A DNA stretch of 54,848 nt from Chara braunii (GCA_003427395.1 BFEA01000114.1:318995-373842); one strand, 5' to 3'. Positions 32,641-44,980 are shown, counted from the stretch's first letter. The notes: generated from the letters alone by a model not told the origin. Program-made: numbers and translations.

Positions 32641-33480
32641 ACCGATGCGACACGCCATCATACACGACACATGTGAGAGAGAGAGGAAAGACCGCATACA
32701 TGGACGAAGGGTCCCTCCTTTATCACGGACATGGGGAGATACGACGGATGAGGAGATGGGGGGAAGAGGCGAGACGAAGATGGAGATGAGGGAGAAGACC
32801 AAGATCATGATAGCGAAGTCCAAAAATAGTCTCCCTACTGAATGTCCAATCAATGTCTGCCACAAACTGTAGAATCAGATCCTGGGCGGCAGCGGTGCGC
32901 TAATTCTCACGCCCGTGCCCTCAGCCCCCGCACCCAAGTTGGCACCGCGCGTGCTCGAAAATTCGAAATTCAAAAGTGACGACGTGCCGCGTCGTCACGC
33001 CCCACTTCAGCGAGGTTACCCCGACTCTCCATAGCCCATCTGGCCACGAAAGAAGTGCCACGTGCACGCGCGCAGCGCGTGCACTCATGACTTTTCGAGG
33101 TTTTGTCCACGACAACTCGAAAAAGGACTGAGGCATCCAAGTTTTCTAGAATTAAAATGAAGGTGTGTCCACCCTGAATCCGTCCAAGAAAAACCTAAGA
33201 GGGAGTATAGTCGTCGAAGCAAGCCAGGAATAGCAAAGGAGGGAATGGATGTGACAAGGAAGCGCTAACTTTTGTTCCAGGCCGGTGGCCGACCTTTGGG
33301 CGGGAACCAAGGGGGCGATTGTAGCTCGAAGTAGAGGCATCCAGAGGCGGAACACAGCAACCCAAAGACGACGGAGCAATGGGAACCAGCGTACGACGAA
33401 GATCAACAAAGATCACCAATCCTAGGACTCAAGCAACTGCAAGTGACAGTATCAGACACAAAGGACAAGAGAATCGGTCT
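32641..33480. other. No recognised gene
   Basis: Short frames only, with an AG-rich stretch near 32690-32810. Nothing else can be supported. Confidence 0.4.
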
Positions 33481-33489
33481 TATACTGTG

Positions 33490-34930
33490 AGAGATTTACT
33501 GCCCGCCATCATTCCATCGCCCGACATTCTCGCCCGGCCTTCTCCCCACCACTCCGCATCGCACAAACAAACCTACTAACAAACGAGTGTTCCCTCCCCT
33601 ACCCACCTCCCCCCACGACACATCATTGTCACTAGCATGCTCCATCCAACGTGACGACCGTCCTTCGTTTTTCGGCCCCATAGTACGAATTGCCCACTAG
33701 CTGGTGATTTCCACTCCCAGCACCCGCCCAAATCCCCACTACCGACCCGCATCTGCAAATACCCCCCCAATAAAAGCATTCTAAGCCCTGCCATTTCTTC
33801 CCTATGATCCTACCCTCCACCACTGCGACATACACCAGCTATTACAATCCTCCCCCCCCCCTTTGCTGACCAAGCTTCTCCCCAAGCGACCCACCTCCCC
33901 AATCCCTCGAAGAATCTCTTCCCACCAACACACGATACAGGTCAACTAGCATCTCCCACCCACCTCCTCCAGTAGATCACCCGATTCCTGCCAATTTGAA
34001 CCCCCGTCGTCTCTTCACCCCCCCCACCTCTTCTACATCTTTCTCCGAAACTCGCTTACTTGAAACCACGCCACAACCTACCAACGTATCCGGGAAGGTT
34101 AACCAATCGTCGTCACCCAAACACCCAATCACCCAACCACTTGAGTCCCATTTCCCCCGGGCCAGCGGTCCACATCCAGAATAACCCTCCTTATCAAACA
34201 ATCGCGACAGCCCAATCAGATAGCTGCCCCCTCGCCCATCAAGGCCCACGGCCCCCCCTCCCGGTGGCTATACCCTGCTTCCCCATCCCTTGGATCCGAC
34301 TCACTACCGCGCTCGACCGCAGAATTCATCTCCCCCACTTACTACCCAGTAGCAACGCCCCTCCCTCCCAACCAACTTGCCAGCTCCATGACTTGTGAAT
34401 CCCCTATTGCCTCCTTTACTCTCCAATCAAAATTGGACATCTGAATGAGCACCTGTCAGAACGAACAGTATTGATTAAGAATTTAAAGACAAATAAATAA
34501 TCTCTATATCACAAGCAGGGTTTTTTTTTTTTCTTGTTTTTTTTTTTAACCTGACCCACCCTCCCGCAGGCAATCCCTAGTACACACCCCTCCACAGAGA
34601 TCACCTCCTCAGCGATCCATCGAAGGAGATGATCCCGGAGTATTGGTAACACCCTGTCTCGCACCCCAGCCCCTCGACAGTCCCTTCTGCGTAGCTACAC
34701 CGATCCTACCCCCACAAAATCCCCAGACCGCTACAACATTGTCTAGCACAACTCAATCCCGATCCCAGAACTACAGCTCACCTTCTCTCCACCTCTCCCC
34801 CTCCTGTTGGCTATCCCCCTACTAACGTTTCAGACGACAAGCAGACAGATTCAGACCGCACCCAGACTAGAAAAGCCAGCTCACTAAGTCTGATCAAGTG
34901 CCACACCTCGCTAGCAAGGCCGTCACTAGG
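33490..34930 (+). other. Strand-asymmetric C-rich stretch upstream of LINE ORF1
   Basis: About 1.4 kb of the plus strand is rich in C and A and poor in G, and directly precedes LINE ORF1. It may be the 5' untranslated or proline-rich N-terminal part of the LINE. A T-rich interruption at 34519-34549 (T-runs of about 11-12) could mark a small retroposon. No domain is recognisable. Confidence 0.5.
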
Positions 34931-34940
34931 AGAGACAAAA

Positions 34941-37739
34941 ATGCAGAGCCCTGGGACCAATGGGACCCTAGGGTCCTTCAAACAAACTCTCCAAGGGACG
35001 TCTACAAACGGCCGCACGTCACAGCCAAACAGAGGATCGACAAAGGTCATCGACAATGAAGCTTTGAAATTTATCATTGAAAAAACTAAAGTTCAGGGGG
35101 AAAGAGTGATCAAGAAGCAACACAACATGGAAGGGAATGCAGAAGAAACAATTATTAGGAAATATCCAAACGGCAAAGCAGCTGAACTTGATGAATTTCA
35201 CGAGAAACACGTAGTTGTTTTCATCTTTGCAAGCAATGGAGCGAACCTGATGCCATCAGAGGAAAGGAAGTGGATAACTAAAACGATAAGAAAAGAAGAC
35301 AAATTGAAATCTCCAATTGAATCCTTTTCACTGATGAACCTGGGTCACACAACAGTAATGGCGATCTTCAATTCGGAAGAGCACGCAAGGATCGCAGCAG
35401 AAATGAAATCGAGAAACTGTAGCGGGTCAATCTGCACGATAACACAGTGGAAGAAACAAACGAATGCAAGACCTAGCCCATCCTTCTCAGTTTCATATAA
35501 ACAGACTCTGTTAAAATAACAGTTTTGGGTCCAGTTTGACAGAATCCAGCCATGATACCATGGGCTGGTGGTAGACAGACTGGAAAGACAATACCCGACA
35601 AACAAAATCATCAAATTACCAATGTCGGACTTCTTGTCCCCCCATGTGGGAACGATGACTGCAGTCTTGGAAGTGAAGGACGACGATCCACCGGTCTTCC
35701 CTCCAATGTGGGAATTCCAAATCCAAGACGGTACAGGAAATCATGGTCTCCACTAAAACGTCCCCTATCTGCTTCAGATGCAGAGAAAGAGGCCATGTGG
35801 GATCGGATCCCGCGTGCCCCAAGTACCAAAAGAATCATCCGGAGAAAAAGTTGCATCCCAGCATGCTAGTCGGGGTAGAGGATGCTCCGGGGACATGGTT
35901 GATCCCACATACGATGGTTGGGTCTTCGATGACAACCTGGAGGAACCGGAGTGGGTATGGCATTTCACAGATAAGGAACCAACGACGAAGAAACCCGACA
36001 TCTTCCCTCCGGCTGACAGCAGGTGGCAGAAGAAGGTCACAGGGAAAGAGACAGGTAACCCAACAAAGATCGGAGCAGTCCCGATCAATGACTCCCGGGT
36101 CATTCGGGAAGAAAAGGCAAGAGAGAACATGATGTGGGACTTGGATCTGGTACGGGAACAGGTGGAAGAAGAATATAAAAAAAAAACAAAGATGTTCCAA
36201 ACCATAATCCAAAATCTCATCATCATCAGGGAGGACGAGGCAAAACAGAAAGCAGCCCAGAAACAAGCAGAGGTTAAGTGAACGTTGGAAGAGGGAAGGA
36301 ACAAAGAGGGAGGTGAACCTGGCACTAAAAAGAGAAGAGGGACAAAGATTGATAATAGCGAAAAGCTATTGTCCCCCCCTAAAGAGGGTCAGCAAGTAGA
36401 CCAAACTGAAGAAGATCAGGGGCGCAACGGAAAGTCTACTGAGACCACCTGAACTTCTGCTCCCAGCAGCGAGGAGGACGATCCAGCAAGGAGATCCCTC
36501 CAATGGCTGAGGGGGTACGTTGAGAAGAGGAATGCAGACCGAGAACACCTCTTTGACATCCGAGCAGCGTGCCTGAAGCACATGGAAAGAACGCAGAATC
36601 AAAAAAAGAATACAACTTTAGGCATCAAGACCTCCCCCGACCAGTTTGACCTCCTGGTCAAAGCAGAGGAGTTCCCTGAGTATGCAGCATTCAGATATGC
36701 TGAGAAGAAGAGGGAAAGGGAACAAGGAATTAGGGACAAGGACATAACACAAGTTGACTCCAAGGATGCATTGTGCGATGTGAGATCTAAAAAATGGAAG
36801 ACCTCCATGAACCCGAACAAGAAAGGGAACAACAGAAGCGAGGCTGAAAAGGGACCAACAAAGAAATCAGCAAGAAGTGAACTTGAGCAGTAAATCGCGG
36901 TCGTGGAAGCCCAGACAGAGAAGCTCAAGAAATTGAACACGGCCTATGAGTCGGAGTTCTTCACACTCAAACACATTGCAGATGGTAAGGCCCCAGAGGT
37001 ACTGGGACAAGCGCAATCTGCAAGGTTGGCATTGATGGGAAGAAGACCTCTACTGGCGGCTCGGTTCATTGAGGAGAAGAGACAATGGCAGGTCGCCACT
37101 AATGTGTCGTTTGCAATCCCTAGGATCAACGAAGGGCAGAACGTCGCATTGGTTCTCCAAGTGAAAATCACAACAGCCTACCTACCCGGGGTCTTTGAGA
37201 TTGAATCCACAACTTCTGAACAGGGGAACAGGACACTGAGAAAACCCCAGGAGGATCAATGTGAGCTCAACGACAAGATGGACCCCATATCACCTAGTTT
37301 TTTCACTCCTTTCATCACAAAAATGCCCAAAGGCACCAAGTTGAGGAGCGGGATGAAATGGCGGTCGTGGAACACGGTGACAGTCATCCCTTACAACATG
37401 CTGTCAAGGATCAACGTACCCGTTGAACTACCGGCCGCTGCCTTAGCTGAGCTGATTAGCAAGGGGATTTTCGAGGGGGACGATGATTTGGAATTCAGAT
37501 CCTACGCAATTGACATGGAAAGATACTACAGAGATGAATGCTCTGACAGAGAGATGGAAGAGGGAGAAGATGAGTGGGACATGGATGAGGAGTATCAGGA
37601 GGAGAGGAGACCACCGACAAAGGGTGGAAGCGACAACATAGGGGAATACAGGGTGGAGGACTCCCTGACGCACACTCAGTCGGACCCCCCGGATGGTGTG
37701 ATTGAGTCAATGGAGACTGGGGGCTCGGGGGCCACCTAA
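34941..37739 (+). pseudogene. LINE ORF1 (nucleic-acid-binding protein), broken
   Basis: Frames 34941-35519 and 35568-35756 precede a CCHC knuckle, CFRCRERGHVGSDPAC (35768-35815), whose spacing is C-x2-C-x4-H-x6-C. From 35778 the frame is kept to 37739 with three internal stops: TGA 36279-36281, TGA 36449-36451 and TAA 36891-36893. The C-terminal part has acidic residues (EMEEGEDEWDMDEEYQEER). ORF1 proteins bind LINE RNA and form the particle. A related ORF1 in the - strand LINE shows the same acidic end. Before the knuckle, two or three frameshifts exist. Confidence 0.85.
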
Positions 37740-37780
37740 ATCGGATAGGCTCTCCCTCGACCATCCAACGAAGTTAGGGT

Positions 37781-39667
37781 ATGGACCTGATGAGGAAGGA
37801 TGCCAATGAAAGGAGTGCACAAGTGAACTGGAAAACACAGGGAATTGTAATTCGTAGTTGGAATGTGAATGGGTTGGGAAATATTGTAACCAAGGAGGAT
37901 AAATTAAATGACATAATCAAAGGCCTCAAAGACTACTCAAATAAACCAGCCGATATTATACTCCTACAGGAGACACATCTAACCAACTCAATGGAACATG
38001 CAAAAATAAGGAAACTTTTCACAAGGAGGTTATGAGGAATAAAGGATGAAGTGTGGGCGTCAGACGACACCTCAAGCACGAAAGGCACAACGATCCTGAT
38101 CCCGAATTCGTCAAGACTTTACACGACATGTTTAGTACAAGGAACGGATGCGGGCAGCGAAACGGGAATATGGTGCATAATGAATATGAAATGGAAAGAA
38201 GAAGAGTTCAAAATTATCAACATTTATGCACCCAATAACCTAACTGAGAGGTCGGATTTTATACAAACTGTTGGACAGCTCGTATTACCACTCACATCGT
38301 GCATCATAGCAGGGGACTGGAATGCGACCCTTGACCCAAATAACGACAGGATCTCTCGGGCAGCAGCCTCCCAAGCCACCCATGAAGCGGCACTGATGCT
38401 TAAACTTATGCTGGACCATAGTTTGGTGGACCCGTTCCGGACCCTACACCCCAGTTGGAAAGTCTTTTCATTTGTTAAGAAGAATCATGCACACCAGACA
38501 ACCTTCTCCCGGATCGACTACTTCCTTACCTCTGAGAGTTTAATGGGTACCATTAAAGAGACCGACATCCTGGCGCTGGCATCTTACTCAGGACTGGACC
38601 ACAAACCAATCGAGTTAATCTTCATTTTTTACCAATATATCACCAAAGGATCTAGCCTCCACAAGTTGAACAACTCCCTGCTCCTAAGCAAAGCCTTCTT
38701 AGATGGAGTTCAAGAGTGTTGGCAGAACTCGAAAGGCATGCCCTAAGAGGGATAAGACAAATGGAAATGGTTCCAAGACAACTACCTCTTAGTATCACAA
38801 TCGGTGGCCCGTCTGTCCAGGAAAATGGCTAGGGATAGGAAGGCAAGGAAACAATTGGAAATAATGCTTAGGATTGCAGAATCCAACCTGATAAACCAAC
38901 CCTCCTCAACCCTTTACTCAGCCACATTTGATCATGCAAGAGAAGAATTGGCTCTATGGAGACAATCGGAATTGAAAGGCCTATAAATAAGAGCAAGAAT
39001 GACAGAGTACGAACTAAATGAGTCAATGACCAAATACTTCTTGGCGAAAATAAAAGCCAACCAAAGGGCGAATTCAATAGGACTCAAAGAGCTATCAGGG
39101 AGCCAGATCACGAGGAAAGACGGTGAGGGTATGCTAGAAATAGCCAGAGGGTTCTACAAAGAGCTATGTAAGTCTAAGACAGCCTCCACTCCACCAGCGT
39201 CAGTAAGGGATGCCAGATCCAAAATGTTGCACTTTCTAGACAAAACGATTACAACGGAGCAGGCTACTAACTTGGACAAACCAATCACCATAGATGAATT
39301 AAAAGCGGTTGTCCATTGCATGAACAATGATAAATCTTTGGGAATTGATGGTTTAACCAAAGAATTCTGGGAACAAGCCTGGCTGTTGATGGGAATTGAC
39401 CTTCTCCACTTCTACCAGGACAGCTGGGAGAAAGGAGGAATGGGAGAACTGCTAAGCAGCAGTGTGGTCACCCTTCTGTACAAGAAGGGGGACCGGGAAG
39501 ACATCAAGAACTACATGCCAATCTCACTACTTACCCTCCCCTACAAGATTTTGGATAAAACACTTGACTCTAGGGATTCTGGATATCGCAGACAAATGCT
39601 TCCACATAAACCAATCTGGCTTCATCCCAAGGAGGTATATACTAGAAAATGTCCTCACACTAAATAA
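37781..39667 (+). pseudogene. LINE ORF2, endonuclease and start of RT
   Basis: The frame opens at ATG 37781. The endonuclease motifs are VIRSWNVNGLG, ILLQETHLTN, FKIINIYAPNN, IIAGDWNATLD and SRIDYFLTS, then GLDHKPIEL, in the right order for the apurinic-type endonuclease. The linker and RT start (NNDKSLGIDGLTKEFW, SVVTLLYKKGDREDIKNY) follow in the same frame. In-frame stops are at 38033-38035 (TGA), 38744-38746 and 38753-38755 (TAA) and 38984-38986 (TAA), with the frame resuming each time. A frameshift near 39560 moves RT block 3 (SGFIPRRYILENV) to another frame. The enzyme would nick DNA and start reverse transcription. Confidence 0.9.
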
Positions 39668-39670
39668 AGC

Positions 39671-40045
39671 NNNNNNNNNNNNNNNNNNNNNNNNNNNNNN
39701 NNNNNNNNNNNNNNNNNNNNNNNNNNNNNNNNNNNNNNNNNNNNNNNNNNNNNNNNNNNNNNNNNNNNNNNNNNNNNNNNNNNNNNNNNNNNNNNNNNNN
39801 NNNNNNNNNNNNNNNNNNNNNNNNNNNNNNNNNNNNNNNNNNNNNNNNNNNNNNNNNNNNNNNNNNNNNNNNNNNNNNNNNNNNNNNNNNNNNNNNNNNN
39901 NNNNNNNNNNNNNNNNNNNNNNNNNNNNNNNNNNNNNNNNNNNNNNNNNNNNNNNNNNNNNNNNNNNNNNNNNNNNNNNNNNNNNNNNNNNNNNNNNNNN
40001 NNNNNNNNNNNNNNNNNNNNNNNNNNNNNNNNNNNNNNNNNNNNN
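39671..40045. other. Assembly gap (375 N)
   Basis: Unknown bases remove the middle of the LINE RT. The frame used on both sides is compatible with 375 being a multiple of three, but gap sizes are often approximate. Confidence 0.99.
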
Positions 40046-40048
40046 CAA

Positions 40049-41657
40049 GTGAACTCGACCTTCCTCGACGAGAGCATGGAGAAAATGGGAGTGGGACCCA
40101 ACTTCAGAAAGTGGGTCAGAGTCCTTTACAATGAGGCATCGAGATGTGTACAAGTCAATGGGCTGCTATCCGACCGATATCAGATTTCCCAGTCAGTGAG
40201 GCAAGGCGATCCCCTAGCCCCGCCAATCTTCCTTTTCGTAATGGAGGTCATAACATCCTTCTTGCGTAAGGACCCATCGATCCACAGACTCCCAGAGCTC
40301 AACACCGGTTCACCCCACCATATCCAGTTTCCGACGGTGATAATGTTCGCAGATGATCTCACCGTTCTCGTTAGGGCATTAGATTCCTCAGTAAGAGCAA
40401 TAGTCAAGGCAATGAAAGCGTTCAGATTAGCTTCAAAAATGAAGATAAACTGGAAAAAAACGGTGGGGTGGTGGTTGTTAGAGGAGGAGATACCCCCTAG
40501 GGCAGGCCCAAAAGTTGACATGACGTGGGAGAGTCCCGGGGAACTGACGAGATACTTGGGAATCTTGGTTACCGAGGAGGGCCCATCCCCTCAAATGGCA
40601 CAAAGTCTGCTAACAAGTCAAATAAAAAGAATGGGAAGATGGGGCAACACTTTCACCTCACCGCTGGGAAGAGCCTTAACAATTAACATGTCCAAATTCT
40701 CGATGATGTGTTATATAGCCTCCATCTAGATCATACCAAATTCTACTATTAATGAATTAAACAGCAGAGCAAGGGCATACCTCTGGTCAGGGGACCCTAA
40801 CAAAACGAAGTACATTCCTAAGATAGCTTGGCACTACATAACCAGAAGGCCATCAAAGGGGGGACTGGGGATAATTGATCCTAGACAAGAAAGCAAAGCT
40901 CTAGAGATCAAATGGGTGGTTAAACTTTTAACCCAACCCAGGTTGGCGTGGCACAAAGTAGCCATGGATAGTATCAGATCCTTAGCCCCGTTCAGACCCC
41001 AGATAACATGTCAGGTCTCTTTTGGGTAATGAATAAGGATTGGACGCTGAGAACCGAAAGGGGACGACACCGAGCAACCTCGCAGCGAGATGAGGCATAA
41101 CCCCCCACCCCGTATTGGACAACACTTATCAAGATTTGGAGGGAGATAATGCCTAAGCAGGTTAAGAAACCCAAATCCAAAGAAGAGGTGTTGCGACAAC
41201 CTCTGTTCGGGAACTAGAACATTAAAGATGTAGGCAACCAGCCACTGTCACTAGCAGGAGGCCGCTCTCCTGGATTAGACATGGGATTTGGAAGGTAAGT
41301 CACATATGGGACGAAGAAAAGAAAGACTGGATAAATGAGAATCAGTTAAAAGCGCTACTAAAGGAATGGACTAACACCCCATCTCTTGCCCTCAAATTGG
41401 AACGCGTCTGGTTCGGAATTATTAGGAAGGTAACACTGTGGGCCATCTGGAAGGAGAGATGCAACAGGACAATTGACAAGACGACTAATCCGACTGAACA
41501 AGTATGGGTGACTACGAAACAGTTCATGGAGACCGATATCCAATGTCAATGGAAGAAGGTGAGACGCGAAGCTCAACAAAATCCAGAGAAACAGCAAGAG
41601 TTGGTCGCAAACTTCAACAAAGTATGGCTTGTCCAAGGAAAGATAGTTGAGATCTAG
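40049..41657 (+). pseudogene. LINE ORF2, RT palm and C-terminal part
   Basis: After the gap the frame (40049-40729) has SVRQGDPLAPPIFLFVMEV and IMFADDLTVLV, where FADD holds the two catalytic Asp residues. Past a TAG at 40727-40729 it goes on as YLWSGDPNKTKYIPKIAWH and SKGGLGIIDPR, the usual L1 block after RT. It is lost near 41030. A C-terminal piece in another frame (41397-41657) has WAIWKERCNRTID, the common end motif. The catalytic core is preserved, but the gene is not continuous. Confidence 0.88.
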
Positions 41658-41849
41658 GGTCCACAAATAAGATGGCAAGACTGGCACAATTCGTTGTTCC
41701 CCTGGAGGAGGACAACTTCCGACCAGGAAGAGCAAAAGGACTTCAGGGCAACATAAGTTCCATTGAGCCCAACTCAGATGGTGATTCTCTGGGTTTCTAG
41801 CTTGCTCATCTACCTGACAGATTTTGTTTGGAGGATCTGAGAGGTAACT

Positions 41850-41980
41850 CAGAGAAAGGCAAACGGACAGTCAATCCTCCATCTCAATAGAGTAATTAAT
41901 GCTGGTCAAGGACCCTTCGGCCAGACGGAAGGGACCGTGGGTGTGTTCTAAAAGAACAAAAGCGAAAAAAAAAACAATTA
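41850..41980 (+). repeat. LINE 3' tail with a hairpin and A-rich end (copy 1)
   Basis: The hairpin CCCTTC..GAAGGG around GGCCAGACG lies at 41913-41933. It is followed by GTGTGTTCTAAAAGAAC and AAAGCGAAAAAAAAAA. A related tail with the same fold lies 466 bases downstream. Confidence 0.75.
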
Positions 41981-42269
41981 TGTCAAGTCTGTAGTCTAGC
42001 TGAATACCCAGGTACATGAGGAACCAGCTCCAATCTAGGCCTAGAAGAGCACGCAAAATACACGAGCGACAGAGGGCAGCCGATGTTTCAATGGGAACAA
42101 ATGGTAAAAGATTAATTTTGTTTAGGATTTAGGGCTGAGGGTTGAGGGTTTGGACACAAACAAGACGAGCAAGGGTGAAAATGTTAGAGATTTCACGAGA
42201 CTCATATGCAGGGGTTAGGGTTTAGACAGAATTGGAAGCAGTTGCAGCTGCTTAGACCTCCTTGCTATT

Positions 42270-42420
42270 TATGTTTTATCTGACAGGCTCTTATAGTAGT
42301 CCTGAGAGGAAAGTTGGAAGCAGGGCAAGCTGAAAGTCAATCCTCCACGATGCTGGAGTAATCAATGCTGATCAGGGCTCCTTCGGCCAGACGGAAGGAG
42401 GCGTGAGGGTGTTCTATGAT
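42270..42420 (+). repeat. Second copy of the LINE 3' tail
   Basis: CTGACAGGCTC through GGTGTTCTATGATG matches the LINE tail from about 41815, including the hairpin at 42378-42400. It has no RT upstream. It is either a 5'-truncated LINE copy or a small element that shares the LINE tail. Confidence 0.72.
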
Positions 42421-42639
42421 GTAATTATTCTTTTGACTTGCCGGTGGAATAGGAACCGGACTGATGCTCCCCAGAATGGAAATGGAGCCAGGGCCATAAG
42501 GACCTGTTTAATAAAAAAAAAAAAAAAAAAAAAAAATGGGTCCTGGGCCTCACGGCCCGATGTAACCTCTCTCTCTCTCTGTGAAAGAAGAAGAAGAAGA
42601 AGAAGAAGAAGAAGGAGAGGAAAGGAGGAAGAAGGAGAG

Positions 42640-42763
42640 ATGGAGGGCGAGAGCAAGAAGAAGAAGAAGAGGTCGTCCTCCTCGCTATCTCACCTGCAGG
42701 TAACTGTCGCCACGTCTCTTAGTGCTGCAGGGCGCTGGCGAGAAGACCAGCTATGGCGCCCAG
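42640..42763 (+). other. Possible first exon(s) of an unknown gene
   Basis: ATG at 42640 in GGAGAGATGG begins EGESKKKKKRSSSS, a short basic stretch, ending at CTGCAG|GTAACT (42699/42700), a good donor. A second donor-like GCCCAG|GTAAGAT is at 42763/42764, with TGCTGCAG| before 42731. A spliced stretch of 33 bases would read GAGEKTSYGAQ. The GAA/AGA-rich sequence before it is a microsatellite. No known domain is seen, and continuation is not found, so this is only a candidate. Confidence 0.2.
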
Positions 42764-42879
42764 GTAAGATCTCCGCCGACGTAGGTATGGCCTCCGCCTC
42801 ACTCCCTACCTACACCTCTACCTCTAGCGTAGCGTTGTCGTGCTGCTCCAACAGTGTGTCGCCCAAGAAGTGAGCTACT

Positions 42880-43246
42880 CGAACTGTGTGTCTGCCCAGG
42901 TGTGGCCCAGCCATAAGTAGCGCTGGGACGTCCAGGCCCTCCCTGCTGATGCAGCAGGGAGTGTCTGTATCTGGACAACAACGGACCTGGCCCGAAAAGG
43001 GCTTGCCTGGGACCGTACAAGGCCCAAAATGTGGCCTTTGTCCGAACATACCAAAAATCTGTTGGGACGAACTGCAAGTCCGGAACGACGCCTGAACAGA
43101 CAAAAATAGGACAGCATGCTGCCTTAAATTGAATCCTACTGCCCTAATGTCGGCCGCGGGCCTCCAGGGCGCATGTTCGAAGGGCGTGCAGCCTGGGGTT
43201 GTTGGGCCCCTGAAATGGGGCCCGTGTGCAGGCTCAGCATGTAACA
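42880..43246 (-). repeat. Element D 3' LTR (extent approximate)
   Basis: On the minus strand the integrase end is followed by AAGGAGGGGGGC, a polypurine tract, and then TGTTACATGCTGAGCC, an LTR-like start at 43246. I set the other end near 42880 without a matching second LTR, so its limit is uncertain. Confidence 0.55.
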
Positions 43247-43264
43247 GCCCCCCTCCTTGTGAAG

Positions 43265-44750
43265 TCAAGCTGGGTCGATGGCGAAGCTGATGATCCGATG
43301 GTGGAACCTGGACGCAAGTACGGCTTGGAGCCAAAGGTGTCGGTTCCCTTGTTGTTTGCGTTCGTAACGTGCGAGGACATCGAGGGCTGTGGCCTGAAGT
43401 TCCGCATGGGTCAACCAACGGTCAACCTTACGGCTATAAGAAAAGTGTACTAAGTACTCCGTCGGCTTGGTGTCGTAGCGCCACTGCGAAATGATGTCAC
43501 TAACCTCCTGAAAACTGTCCATGGAGGGTGGATCTTGCGATCATCGCCCGGGAAAGTCGTCGCGTTCCGCCAAAACAGAAAGAGCCAACTTTGAACAATG
43601 AAAGACCGGGTAGACGGGCCAGTCGGCGGGCACCTAAATGACAAATGATGGTCATTTGGGTGTGTCACTAGCGGGTGCCACAATGCGCCAAGGCCCCATC
43701 CATTTCGAAAGGAGCTTGCGAGAGAGATCCTGTTCGAAGTTGAATTCTGCGGCTCAGACCCAAACAAGGTCGTCGTCGTGAAATGGACACGGAAGATGCT
43801 GGCGATTGGCCTGATGGCTCATGCGTTGCTGTGTTTTTGACATTTTGGCACGTGCCTTGACCAAGAGCTCTTGCATGCATCGAATAAAAATAAGGTGCTC
43901 GTCGCTCTCGGTCGCCCGTGGGATGATAGCATCCAACGACGATGTGACTGACGAGCCATGCTCGAACTCAAAAGGCAACATCCCGATAGCCGGATGAATG
44001 GACGAGTTGTACGCCAACTCGATGCCCGGCAGCGGTTCAACCCAATCCTTTTGGTCGGGACGGATGAGAGTGCAAAAAAGAACCTATGCGGCTTGATGCG
44101 CCCTCTCCGTTTGGCCATCGGTTTGTGGGTGACGAGCCAAACTCGGCTTGAGAGAAGAGCCCCATTGTTTGATGAGCGCCAACCAAAAGTCAGACATGAA
44201 CGGAGTGTGGCGGTCGCAAACGATCTCCTTGGGGTAACCCTTGGTTCGAATCCAACCGGCATAAAGAATCTTGGCCAACTCCGGTGCCTTGGCATGATAT
44301 CGGCAAGGCAAAAACATTGCGAACTTGGTGGGTCGATCGACCACCGCCAGAATCCCATCCACACCGGTCTTGTGCTTGGGGAACAGCCCGGTGATGTCCA
44401 TGGCAATCGATTCCCGTCATCCTAGGGGGACTGGTAGTGGTCACAACTCGCCGTACGGACGATGGTTGTGGGATTTGCAACACCGGCAAACCTCGCATGA
44501 CTCACAATAGCGTGTGACATCGCCAAGAAGGCCGGGCCACCAAAAGCGCTTGCGACGTCGGCCAATCGTATGATTGAATCCAAAGTGTTCGGTGGCGGGA
44601 GCGTCGTGGAACTCACCAAGAAGCCGCGTACGCAAGTGTGGGTCACTTGGCATGCAATGACGATCCTTCCCCCACGAGTGGACACGCAAATAGCCCTCTT
44701 GGATCCGATAATGTGATGGCGCCGGATTTGGAGAGGAGCAATTTGCGTAC
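43265..44750 (-). pseudogene. Element D: Gypsy integrase with chromodomain, - strand
   Basis: Reading from 44689 down, one frame is used throughout. The zinc finger (FHDAPATEHFG, ..RYCESCEVC) is at 44689-44441. The core with MDITGLFPKHK, VVDRPTKF, VCDRHTPF and HPQTDGQTER is at 44401-44084. The core end YNSSIHPAIGMLPFE is at 44017-43754. The chromodomain-like EYLVHFSYSRKVDRWL is at 43522-43265. Stops lie between these pieces, all in the same frame. No RT or protease lies upstream, so the 5' part is missing. Element C has the same architecture. The polypurine tract and LTR start follow at 43246. Confidence 0.9.
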
Positions 44751-44884
44751 TTCTCCCGGGTAGCAAGTGGGCCTTTTGTTGCAACAGCTTAATATGAGCA
44801 GAATTACTATCATCACTCCACCTTATTAACTCTTTAATATTATCTGCTAAACATTGCCCAAGTTGATGGACTTTACTAACTGCC

Positions 44885-44893
44885 ACCCCCCCC

Positions 44894-44977
<84 letters not shown>
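44885..44977 (+). repeat. Poly-C plus (CT)n run
   Basis: About 20 C followed by about 70 bases of CT. Such runs stall assembly and are prone to expansion. Confidence 0.97.

Positions 44978-44980
<3 letters not shown>

Larger units (their letters stand above)
33490..41980 (+). mobile_element. L1-type LINE, near full length, + strand (mutated)
   Basis: ORF1 (34941-37739) with a CCHC knuckle is followed after about 40 bases by ORF2 (37781-41657) with an endonuclease and RT, then an A-rich tail at 41948-41975. This is the plant L1 layout. No flanking target duplication was recognised. ORF1 and ORF2 are both broken by stops, but long parts stay in frame. A 375-base gap lies in RT. The 5' boundary is inferred. 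A second LINE with the same kind of ORF1 and endonuclease lies at 51600-53660 on the other strand. Confidence 0.9.

Noticed and set aside
40049-41657. RNase H domain after LINE RT
   Set aside because: Sequence after RT reads as the usual L1 C-terminal block; I could not find an RNase H signature.
41397-41657. Independent gene of 86 codons
   Set aside because: WAIWKERCN is the LINE ORF2 end motif in a shifted frame, not a separate gene.
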